Assembly: GCA_024224295.1 (NCBI GenBank)
Contig: JAAENN010000140.1
Span: forward strand, 21,587-85,586
Reading direction: 5' to 3'
DNA from: Shimia sp.
GTDB lineage: Bacteria > Pseudomonadota > Alphaproteobacteria > Rhodobacterales > Rhodobacteraceae
DNA: 64,000 bases
Shown here one piece after another: positions 37,883 to 46,121 of this stretch. The number at the start of each line of letters is the position of its first letter. Within the stretch, counting starts at the first letter, position 1. The position numbers and the translations under genes were made by a program. The notes under the pieces were generated by a model. The model did no database searches and had not been told where the DNA came from. It saw only the letters and a list, made by a program, of their open reading frames with translations.

Positions 37883-39256
37883 TTATGGCAAAACGGTTGC
37901 GATTGCGCGCACGGTGGCGGCAACAACATGATCAACTTCGTCGCGGCTCAGGCAGAACGGTGGGGCAAAGCCCAGAATGTCACCCTGCGGCATAGCACGG
38001 GCAATCACGTTGTTCTGTTCCAGCAGCTTGGCGGCAATCTGTGGGCCAATTTTGTCGGTTGCGTCAAAGAAGGTGCGGCTGTCTTTGTCAGCGACAAATT
38101 CCACGGCACACATCATGCCTTCGCCACGGATGTCGCCCACATTTGGATGTGCAGACAGGGCTTCATCCATGGTTTTGTTGAGATAGCCGCCAACGGTGCC
38201 TGCGTTTTCCACGAGGTTGAGTTCGTCGATCAGCTTGAGGTTGGCAACACCTGCGGCGGCGCCAATTGGGTGGGCGGAGTAGGTCCACCCGTGGCCGATC
38301 GGGCCGTTTTCATCGGTGCCTTTTTCCAACACGGACCACATTTTATCAGACACAATCGAGCCGGACAGCGGTGCGTAAGCGGAGGTCAGGCCTTTGGCGA
38401 TGGTGATCAGGTCCGGCTTCAGGCCGTAGTGGTCAGAGCCAAACATTGAGCCAAGACGGCCAAAGCCAGTCACAACTTCGTCGGCGACCAGCAGGATGTC
38501 GTGCTTGTCCAGAACTGCTTGAATTGCAGGCCAGTAGCCAGCAGGGGGCGGTACAATGCCACCGGTGCCAAGAACGGGTTCCCCAATGAAGGCAGCGATG
38601 GTGTCAGCGCCTTCGCGGACGATGGTTTCTTCGAGCGCAGCAACACAGTGGGCGACAAACTGCTCCTCAGACTGGCTCTGATCTTCGCGGCGGAAGTAAT
38701 ACGGAGCCTCAGTGTGCACCACTTGGGCCAAGGGCAGGTCAAATTTGTTGTGGAACAGCTCCAGACCGGTGAGGGAGCCGGTCATCAGGCCGGAGCCGTG
38801 GTAGCCACGCCAGCGGGAGATGATTTTCTTCTTCTCAGGGCGGCCAAGAATGTTGTTGTAGTACCAGATCAGCTTGATGTTGGTTTCATTGGCGTCCGAG
38901 CCAGAGAGACCGAAGTAGACCTTGGACATGTGGTCCGGCGCACGGTCGAGCACCATTTTGGCGAGGGTGATGGAGGCTTCGGTGCCGTGACCCACATAAG
39001 AGTGGTAATAGGCCAGCTCTTTGGCTTGGTCCGAAATCGCATCGGCGATGTCGCTGCGGCCATAGCCAACATTTACGCAGTAGAGGCCCGCAAAGGCGTC
39101 CAGCATGCGGTTGCCGTCGCGGTCTTCAATGTGGCAGCCGGTGCCGCCGGTGATCACGCGATGGGGGGCATTGCCGCGGGCAAATTCAGCCAGGTGTGTG
39201 GATGGGTGGAAAAAGTTTTCGCGATCCCATTGTTCAAGTTTGTCGTTATGCAGCAT
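37883..39256 (-). CDS. Class III PLP-dependent aminotransferase (start revised to 39256)
   Basis: MLHNDKLEQWDRENFFHPSTHLAEFARG; LLVADEVVTGFGRLGSMFGSDHYGLKPDLITIAKGLTSAYAPL. Confidence 0.92.
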   Translation of the reverse strand: MLHNDKLEQWDRENFFHPSTHLAEFARGNAPHRVITGGTGCHIEDRDGNRMLDAFAGLYCVNVGYGRSDIADAISDQAKELAYYHSYVGHGTEASITLAKMVLDRAPDHMSKVYFGLSGSDANETNIKLIWYYNNILGRPEKKKIISRWRGYHGSGLMTGSLTGLELFHNKFDLPLAQVVHTEAPYYFRREDQSQSEEQFVAHCVAALEETIVREGADTIAAFIGEPVLGTGGIVPPPAGYWPAIQAVLDKHDILLVADEVVTGFGRLGSMFGSDHYGLKPDLITIAKGLTSAYAPLSGSIVSDKMWSVLEKGTDENGPIGHGWTYSAHPIGAAAGVANLKLIDELNLVENAGTVGGYLNKTMDEALSAHPNVGDIRGEGMMCAVEFVADKDSRTFFDATDKIGPQIAAKLLEQNNVIARAMPQGDILGFAPPFCLSRDEVDHVVAATVRAIATVLP

Positions 39257-39676
39257 GGCAAAACCCTTGTGCTTTTGGCGGCGCGCCGCCGGAAAAAGAT
39301 ACATGAAGGGAGCCAAGTGCACGCGCGAGACCGGCTGAGGTCTCTTTTTGAGCAGAGTGGCTCCGCTCACCCAGGCAGCAGCGCGCAATGCCTTTATTGC
39401 CAGGGTTCGTGACTCGGTTTGAGCATATTTGATCAAACATAAGCAATATGGAAAATTTAAGGGGCGGCAAAAAAATGCAATTTCGACCCGGCGGGAAGAG
39501 CGATTTGTCACCGAATGTCCAGCGCTATTGGGTTAAGAAATTCAGAATTTTATGAGCAATTTTAGCGGTTTGGTTGTTTTGCCGTTAAAAAGATGGCAAG
39601 GTTTTAACACCTCGCGCACGGCGGCTTTAGGGGGCGGCTCCGTTCACACGGGTAAGTGCAAGAAGGAGACATCGCA

Positions 39677-40033
39677 ATGGTAGAAGCGGTAGGCATTTTA
39701 GGAGAGACCACCGGGTGGTCTGGATTGAGCGCAACGCAGAATGCGATGTTGCACGCGGCCCTGGCGAAATACGCTGGGCAGCCGGTGCAGGAGCCCAAAG
39801 TGGCGCCAAAGTCGGAAAAAGTAGAGCCTGTGAAGGAAACCTCACGCAGCCAGTTACAAGGTTATGGGCCGCAAGGTCAGAAGACGTTGGACAGTGCAGT
39901 GATGAGTGCAATTCGCTCGGCCGTGGCCAGTTACAAGTCCTCTGGAAACGAGAACTTTGTTCAGGTGTTGCGCAGTAAGTTGGACGCGGCGGGGATCGAT
40001 AGTTCTAAATCTGTGGTGGATTACTACGCTTAA
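39677..40033 (+). CDS. Small hypothetical protein (118 aa)
   Basis: AGAAGGAGA ribosome-binding site; MVEAVGILGETTGWSGLSATQNAMLHAALAKYAGQPVQEPK. Confidence 0.6.
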   Translation: MVEAVGILGETTGWSGLSATQNAMLHAALAKYAGQPVQEPKVAPKSEKVEPVKETSRSQLQGYGPQGQKTLDSAVMSAIRSAVASYKSSGNENFVQVLRSKLDAAGIDSSKSVVDYYA

Positions 40034-40074
40034 GAAGGATGCCTTGCGGTCTTTTGTTTGGGGCCGTCTGATGT

Positions 40075-40214
40075 GCAGGTGCCAGGGCGCCTGCCGTGTT
40101 TTGTTGGTGCGCAGCCAAATGGCTGCGTGGCGCGAAGCGTTGTCGTGCATTCCGCAATCTTATGGCAAAATGAAACGGGGGCGTGCGGCGCATGCCACCG
40201 AGTATCGGCATGCG
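40075..40214 (+). other. Structured region with three consecutive hairpins upstream of hisC
   Basis: GCAGGTGCC/GGCGCCTGC (40075-40094), CGCAGCCA/TGGCTGCG (40110-40127), CGCATGCC/GGCATGCG (40189-40214). Confidence 0.5.
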
Positions 40215-40357
40215 AGCATGTTGGACATTTTGTCTACGTGACGCCCGTTTGCAACAGCCGGAGTGGTTTTGTTGAGGCAATTCCCCGCGTCACAGGCTTC
40301 CTGCCTTTCCAACGTCTTGGCTCCCCGCTAAACAGCAGGCAACGAGGGAGTAACGTG

Positions 40358-41443
40358 ATGTCACGAATTGAGCCGCAGCCCGGTGTTATGGATATTGAGT
40401 TGTACGTGGGCGGCAGCGCGTCAGTGGACGGCGTCAAAGACGTTGTGAAACTGTCGTCAAATGAAAATCCGATGGGATGCAGTGAGGCGGTGACCGACAT
40501 GCATGCCAAGACCGGACTGAACCTGCATCGCTATCCCAACACAGATCATGCAGAATTGCGCACGGCGATTGCCAAGGTGCATGGTTTGGACGCCAACCGC
40601 ATTATCTGCGGTGTGGGCAGTGACGAGGTGTTGCAGTTCATCACGCAGGCCTATGCAGGCGTGGGTGACGAGATTGTTTACCCCGAACACGGCTTCTCAA
40701 TGTATCCAATCCTGGCCAAGATGGTTGGCGCAACGCCGGTTGTGGCGAAAGAGCGCGAGCGGGTTGTGGATGTAGATGCCATGCTGGCGGCCTGTACTGA
40801 AAACACCAAGATTGTATTCCTAGCCAATCCTGCGAACCCAACCGGCACCATGATTGGTGGCAATGATCTGGCACGTTTGGCCGATGGTTTACCAGATGGC
40901 TGTATCCTTGTTCATGACGGTGCCTACACAGAGTATGTGCAGGGGTTTGACGGTGGCGCGAGCCTTGTGGAAGCGCGTGACAATGTGGTGATGACGCGGA
41001 CCTTCTCTAAGGTTTACGGTCTTGGCGGTTTGCGTGTGGGCTGGGGCTATGCACCTCAGGCGATCATTGATGTGCTGAATCGCGTGCGGCAGCCGTTTAA
41101 CCTGAATGACATTCAGATGAAGCTGGCGATGGCCGCTGTGCGAGACCAAGAGTGGGTGGCGAAGTGCCGCGCGGACAACACACGCCTGCGGGCTTGGTTG
41201 GCGGAAGCGCTGATGGAACATGGCGTGCCGTCTGATACCTCCTGCACCAATTTCATTTTGGCGCGGTTTGCCGATCAGGCCGAGGCGGAAGCCTGTGATG
41301 ACTATCTGAAATCCCAAGGGCTGATTGTGCGGCGTGTGGCTGGATACGGCCTGCCCAATTGTCTGCGGATTACTGTTGGGGATGAGCCAAGCTGTCGTCG
41401 TGTCGCACATGCTATTGGTCAGTTTAAGGGCGGCGCGCGATGA
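40358..41443 (+). CDS. hisC: Histidinol-phosphate aminotransferase (start revised from 40058)
   Basis: [48 protein letters not shown]. Confidence 0.95.
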   Translation: MSRIEPQPGVMDIELYVGGSASVDGVKDVVKLSSNENPMGCSEAVTDMHAKTGLNLHRYPNTDHAELRTAIAKVHGLDANRIICGVGSDEVLQFITQAYAGVGDEIVYPEHGFSMYPILAKMVGATPVVAKERERVVDVDAMLAACTENTKIVFLANPANPTGTMIGGNDLARLADGLPDGCILVHDGAYTEYVQGFDGGASLVEARDNVVMTRTFSKVYGLGGLRVGWGYAPQAIIDVLNRVRQPFNLNDIQMKLAMAAVRDQEWVAKCRADNTRLRAWLAEALMEHGVPSDTSCTNFILARFADQAEAEACDDYLKSQGLIVRRVAGYGLPNCLRITVGDEPSCRRVAHAIGQFKGGAR

Positions 41444-42363
41444 GCGCACCGGTCTACAACCGCGTTGCCTTGATCGGGTTGGGCCTTATTGCCTCGTCAA
41501 TGTTCTGGGCGATAAAGCGCGGTGGGTTGGCCGGAGAAGTGACTGGCTTTGCCAGATCAGAGGCAACGCGCGAGACGGCGCGGCGGATTGGCTTGTGTGA
41601 TCGGGTCTATGACAGTGCTGCCGAAGCCGTCGCCGATGCGGATCTGGTTGTGCTCTGTGTGCCAGTCGGCGCGATGGGCGCAGTCGCCAAGGAGATTGCA
41701 CCACATCTAAAAACCGGAGCAACGGTGACTGATGTCGGTTCAGTGAAGCGCGATGTGATTGACGCGGTGGGGCCGTATTTGTCCGACGGCGTGCATTTTG
41801 TCCCGGCGCACCCTTTGGCTGGTACGGAGCATTCCGGGCCGGAAAGTGGCTTTGCGGAACTGTTTGACAATCGCTGGTGTTTGTTGGTGCCTGTTGAGGG
41901 CAGCGATGCGGGAGCGGTCGCGCAGCTGCGCGCGCTTTGGGAAGGCATGGGCGCCAACGTTGATGAGATGGATGCGGACCACCATGATCTGGTGTTGGCC
42001 GTGACCAGCCATACGCCGCACCTGATTGCCTACACTATGGTCGGTGTGGCCGATGATCTGCGTCGTGTGACAGACAGCGAAGTGATCAAGTATTCTGCTG
42101 CAGGTTTTAGGGACTTCACGCGGATTGCGGCGTCTGATCCCACCATGTGGCGCGATGTGTTTTTGACCAACAAAGACGCGACGCTGGAGATTTTGGGCCG
42201 CTTCACCGAAGAGCTGTTTGCCTTGCAAAGGGCGATCCGCACTGGGGATGGCGCGCATCTGCATGAGTATTTCACGCGCACACGCGAAATTCGTCGTGGG
42301 ATTATTGAGGCTGGTCAAGATACGGCAGCGCCAAACTTTGGCCGCGAGGCGCCAAAGGGGTGA
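41440..42363 (+). CDS. Prephenate/arogenate dehydrogenase family
   Basis: [52 protein letters not shown]. Confidence 0.94.
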   Translation: MSAPVYNRVALIGLGLIASSMFWAIKRGGLAGEVTGFARSEATRETARRIGLCDRVYDSAAEAVADADLVVLCVPVGAMGAVAKEIAPHLKTGATVTDVGSVKRDVIDAVGPYLSDGVHFVPAHPLAGTEHSGPESGFAELFDNRWCLLVPVEGSDAGAVAQLRALWEGMGANVDEMDADHHDLVLAVTSHTPHLIAYTMVGVADDLRRVTDSEVIKYSAAGFRDFTRIAASDPTMWRDVFLTNKDATLEILGRFTEELFALQRAIRTGDGAHLHEYFTRTREIRRGIIEAGQDTAAPNFGREAPKG

Positions 42364-43190
42364 AGCGGACGGCGGTATATCTGGCGCTGGTTGCAACTTT
42401 TGGCACGGGCGCTTTGAGTGCGTTGCAGGCCAATGCGCCTGAGCGCAGTTTGCGGCCTGTGTTGCGGGTTGTGTATCCGGTGGCTTTGCCGAGTTTTGCC
42501 CCGGATCGGTCCCTGCGGCCGGTGCTGCGGCCTGGTTCAAATGCCGCTACGGTGACACGGGTGGCGGCTGTTGCCCCGGCTGCGGCGGCGACCATCGAGA
42601 TGGCAGAACCGGAACCGGCGCGCGTGACACGGGCGGAGCGGAAAGCGCGCAAGGCGGCGGGTATTGGCAAGGTGTGTCGTAACAAGCGCCTTATTGGCAA
42701 AGAGGTGCCGCCGGTCCCGGGAAAACTGCGCGGCTGTGGCATCAAAAAGGGCGCGATCAAGCTCTACGAAGTGGATGGGGTGAAGCTGTCGACTCCTGCA
42801 GTGATGACCTGCGATACCGCCAAAGCGCTGGAGAAGTGGGTCGAAAAGGGGCTCAAGAGATCTGTCCGCAGTTTTGGTGGTGGCGCGAAGGAAATCAAGG
42901 TGGCGGCAGGTTATTCCTGTCGTACGCGCAACAACCGTCCTGGCGCGAAGATCAGTGAGCATGGCAAAGGCAAGGCGATCGATATCTCCGCCATCAAGCT
43001 CAAAAGTGGTGAAAGCATTTCAGTCCTGAAGGATTGGAACAACGGCAAGAAGGGCCGCATCCTGAAAAAAATGCACAAACAGGCCTGTGGGCCTTTTGGT
43101 ACGGTTTTGGGGCCAAATGCGGATCGCTATCACAAAGATCACTTCCACTTTGACATCGCGAAACATCGCGGCGGGCCGTACTGCCGCTGA
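42360..43190 (+). CDS. Extensin-like family protein (GTG start)
   Basis: VAAGYSCRTRNNRPGAKISEHGKGKAIDISAIKL; DRYHKDHFHFDIAKHRGGPYCR. Confidence 0.9.
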   Translation: MKRTAVYLALVATFGTGALSALQANAPERSLRPVLRVVYPVALPSFAPDRSLRPVLRPGSNAATVTRVAAVAPAAAATIEMAEPEPARVTRAERKARKAAGIGKVCRNKRLIGKEVPPVPGKLRGCGIKKGAIKLYEVDGVKLSTPAVMTCDTAKALEKWVEKGLKRSVRSFGGGAKEIKVAAGYSCRTRNNRPGAKISEHGKGKAIDISAIKLKSGESISVLKDWNNGKKGRILKKMHKQACGPFGTVLGPNADRYHKDHFHFDIAKHRGGPYCR

Positions 43191-43199
43191 GCGCCAAGT

Positions 43200-44198
43200 T
43201 TAGCGAAGAAAAATCCGAGGGGCCGGGCCGATTGGCAGTGGCCCCAGCTTTGTTGCCCCACCTGCAAAAGTCAGCGGTATGTCGAGTTCATTGGCATTCC
43301 CGGACAGTTGCGCGATGAAGCCAAGGGCCTGCTCAACTGTGTCGATCACTGATACCGGGAATTGGTCGGAATGACGGGCGACATTGAGAATATCGCGCCA
43401 GTTGACAGCGCGTATTGTGATGTCGCCGGTGGGATAGCCGGCGGTGTCGATAGTGACCTTGCCGGCAGCGTGTAGTTGCAAGTCGCCCCAGATGATTTCG
43501 GCCAGTGTGAGATCGAGCGCTGTTGGTTGTGGGCGGGACTGCTCAAGGGCTGTGCGGTCCCAGGGGCGGTCGAAAGTTGCCGTGAGATCGGCCCGGAAGC
43601 TGGAGAAGTTGCGTGGCAGGTCGATACCGTCGGGTAGGGCAAAACCAGCTGGAGGCGTGAGTGCGTTGGCCTTGAAAGCCAAGCGATAGGTGCTGGCGTC
43701 CTTTTCATCGCGGTGCATTGCGAGGTTCACCCCGCCGGCCGCCATCTGCCAATCGGCGCTGGAGGTGATGGTAATGTTCTCGATGGCGACATTGGTGCGG
43801 TTGAGTGTAAGATCGGTCCCGGGATCAAGTACCAAAGAGGCTCGCATGTCACCTGTGGTCACAGTGAGTTTTTCATCAGGAATGGCGAGGGTTTGGCTGT
43901 CTGGCCAGACAGCGATCACATGGTGGGGGCGGTAGGTCAGCGCATGCATGTTGAAAAATGGCGCTTCCCAAGCCACACCGGTTTGAGGGTCGGCCAACGT
44001 GAGGTTGTCAAAAGTGCTGTCCAAGCGGCTAGGGAAGCCGGAGACAGAGAGATCATCATATTCTGCGACCCAGCCTTCGGCGCGGCGCTCCCCGAACCAT
44101 TCAGGCAATGCAGACGAAAGTGCCATGTAACCAAACAGCCAGAAGCCGGCCCAGCCAAGTGCGGCCAATACGATTAGTCGAAACAGCAATTTCATCAT
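43200..44198 (-). CDS. DUF2125-family protein
   Basis: WFGERRAEGWVAEYDDLSVSGFPSRLDSTFDNLTLADPQTGVAWEAPFF. Confidence 0.8.
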   Translation of the reverse strand: MMKLLFRLIVLAALGWAGFWLFGYMALSSALPEWFGERRAEGWVAEYDDLSVSGFPSRLDSTFDNLTLADPQTGVAWEAPFFNMHALTYRPHHVIAVWPDSQTLAIPDEKLTVTTGDMRASLVLDPGTDLTLNRTNVAIENITITSSADWQMAAGGVNLAMHRDEKDASTYRLAFKANALTPPAGFALPDGIDLPRNFSSFRADLTATFDRPWDRTALEQSRPQPTALDLTLAEIIWGDLQLHAAGKVTIDTAGYPTGDITIRAVNWRDILNVARHSDQFPVSVIDTVEQALGFIAQLSGNANELDIPLTFAGGATKLGPLPIGPAPRIFLR

Positions 44199-44267
44199 GG
44201 CTTGGCCTTTCTCACAGAGTCTGTTTGGTGTTTAACGGCGCAAAGCCAGCAGGACTAGAGGCAGACT

Positions 44268-44792
44268 ATGTGGGTATTTGGATACGGATCGCTTTTGTGG
44301 AATCCCGGATTTGAGGTGGCAGAACAGACGGTAGCGCGGTTGGACGGCTGGCACCGCAGCTTTTGTATGCGCTCAATCCACCATCGCGGAACCGTCGAGG
44401 CGCCGGGGTTGGTATTGGCCTTGGATGCCGAGGTTGGTGCGCATTGTCAGGGCCTCGCGCTAAAGGTTGCGGAAGGGCATGAGGCGCGGACGTTGGATTA
44501 CCTGCGCGAGCGCGAGCTGGTGAGTTCAGCCTATCTGGAAGAAACGTTGTCGCTGACATTGCGTGACGGGCGCAAGGTGGAGGCAGTGACCTATGTGATT
44601 GACCCTGATCACGTACAGTATTGTCACTTGTCGCTGGGTGAACAGGCGCGGATTATTTCCACCGCTGTGGGCGGGCGCGGACCAAACACGGAATACCTGC
44701 ACAACACGGCAAGCCATCTTTTCGAATTGGGCATTGAAGATGCGGACCTTAAGTGGCTGTCCCAAGAAGTGCACAGATTGACTGCTGCGTAA
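44268..44792 (+). CDS. Gamma-glutamylcyclotransferase, ChaC-like
   Basis: MWVFGYGSLLWNPGFEVAE. Confidence 0.93.
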   Translation: MWVFGYGSLLWNPGFEVAEQTVARLDGWHRSFCMRSIHHRGTVEAPGLVLALDAEVGAHCQGLALKVAEGHEARTLDYLRERELVSSAYLEETLSLTLRDGRKVEAVTYVIDPDHVQYCHLSLGEQARIISTAVGGRGPNTEYLHNTASHLFELGIEDADLKWLSQEVHRLTAA

Positions 44793-44885
44793 CGACTATC
44801 TTGTGGTGAGAGGTGAAATTCCTTGGCAGCGCAGGGACATGGCAGTAGGGTGAGCCTGAAAAACAAAGCGTCAGGACCCATCTAA

Positions 44886-46118
44886 ATGGACCAGCCGGAC
44901 CGTACAGTCGAGCCGAGATTTTCCAAGCCTACCTTCCAGATTTTGCAGATGCTGGTCGTGTTGGGGCTTGTCAGCGCAGTGAGCTATGTGGCGTTGCCGC
45001 AAGTCCTGCCTGTGTTCACCGCCAACCCGGAGCTGAATGGCTTCATTTTCTTCGTGTTTTTGCTGGGGGTTGCCGCCACTTTTTGGCAGGTATTTTCGTT
45101 GTTCCGCTCGGTGCGGTGGATAGAAGGCTTTGCAGGGCTGCGCGAAGGGCATGACGTCAACAATCCGTCAACACTGTTGGCCCCTTTGGCCAGCTTGTTG
45201 CGGGAGCGTGGGTTAAACGGGCAGATTTCGTCTTCATCGGCGAGTTCGATTTTGGATTCGGTGGCCACGCGGGTGGACGAAGGTCGCGAGATCACGCGCT
45301 ACATTGTGAACCTGCTGATCTTTCTCGGTTTGTTGGGCACGTTTTACGGATTGGCGACCACTGTACCTGCGGTGGTGGACACGATTAAGAGCCTGGATTT
45401 GGGGTCCGGGGAATCCAGCATTGATGTTGTCAGTCGTCTGATGGATGGCCTCGAAAGCCAGTTGGGCGGCATGGGCGTGGCCTTTGCCTCCTCGCTTTTG
45501 GGCCTGGCTGGATCCTTGGTTGTGGGCTTGCTCGAGCTATTTGCAAGCCACGGGCAGAACCGGTTTTATCGCGAGTTGGAAGAGTGGTTAAGCTCGATCA
45601 CGCGGGTTGGTTTCTCCACCGGTGAGGGCGAAGGCGGCGACATCTCTGTGCTGGGCGCTGCGTTTGAACATATGTCCGGTCAGTTGGAGCAGCTACGTCA
45701 GACCATGGCGGCCAGTGGGGCTGGCCAAGGTGGCGGCGATACGGCGGCCTTGTCGGAAGCCATGCACCGTATGGCGGACCGGCTGGATGCGCAGGATACA
45801 GCGACGCAGGCTTTGTTGCGCATTGCCGAAGGTCAGGAAAGACTTATTACGCAGTTGTCAGATGGCGGCGGTTTGGATGGTGGAATGGATGCGGAGAGCC
45901 GGATGCGGCTGCGCTCCATTGATGTTCAGATGTTGCGCATTTTGGAAGAGATTTCCGCAGGCCGTCAGGAAAGTATGACCGAACTGCGTACAGAAATTAA
46001 CGGAATTGCACGGGTTTTGCGCCGAATAGGCAAGGCCGCGGACGGCGAAGGTTCTGGTCCGGCTACTAAAGTGCAATTGAAACGGCCACCAGCGCCCAAG
46101 GGCAGCAAGGAGGGCTAA
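44886..46118 (+). CDS. MotA/TolQ/ExbB-like proton-channel family membrane protein
   Basis: Hydrophobic N-terminal segments; ITRYIVNLLIFLGLLGTFYGLATTVPAVVDTI...LGGMGVAFASSLLGLAGSLVVGLLELFA. Confidence 0.85.
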   Translation: MDQPDRTVEPRFSKPTFQILQMLVVLGLVSAVSYVALPQVLPVFTANPELNGFIFFVFLLGVAATFWQVFSLFRSVRWIEGFAGLREGHDVNNPSTLLAPLASLLRERGLNGQISSSSASSILDSVATRVDEGREITRYIVNLLIFLGLLGTFYGLATTVPAVVDTIKSLDLGSGESSIDVVSRLMDGLESQLGGMGVAFASSLLGLAGSLVVGLLELFASHGQNRFYRELEEWLSSITRVGFSTGEGEGGDISVLGAAFEHMSGQLEQLRQTMAASGAGQGGGDTAALSEAMHRMADRLDAQDTATQALLRIAEGQERLITQLSDGGGLDGGMDAESRMRLRSIDVQMLRILEEISAGRQESMTELRTEINGIARVLRRIGKAADGEGSGPATKVQLKRPPAPKGSKEG

Positions 46119-46121
46119 GCC

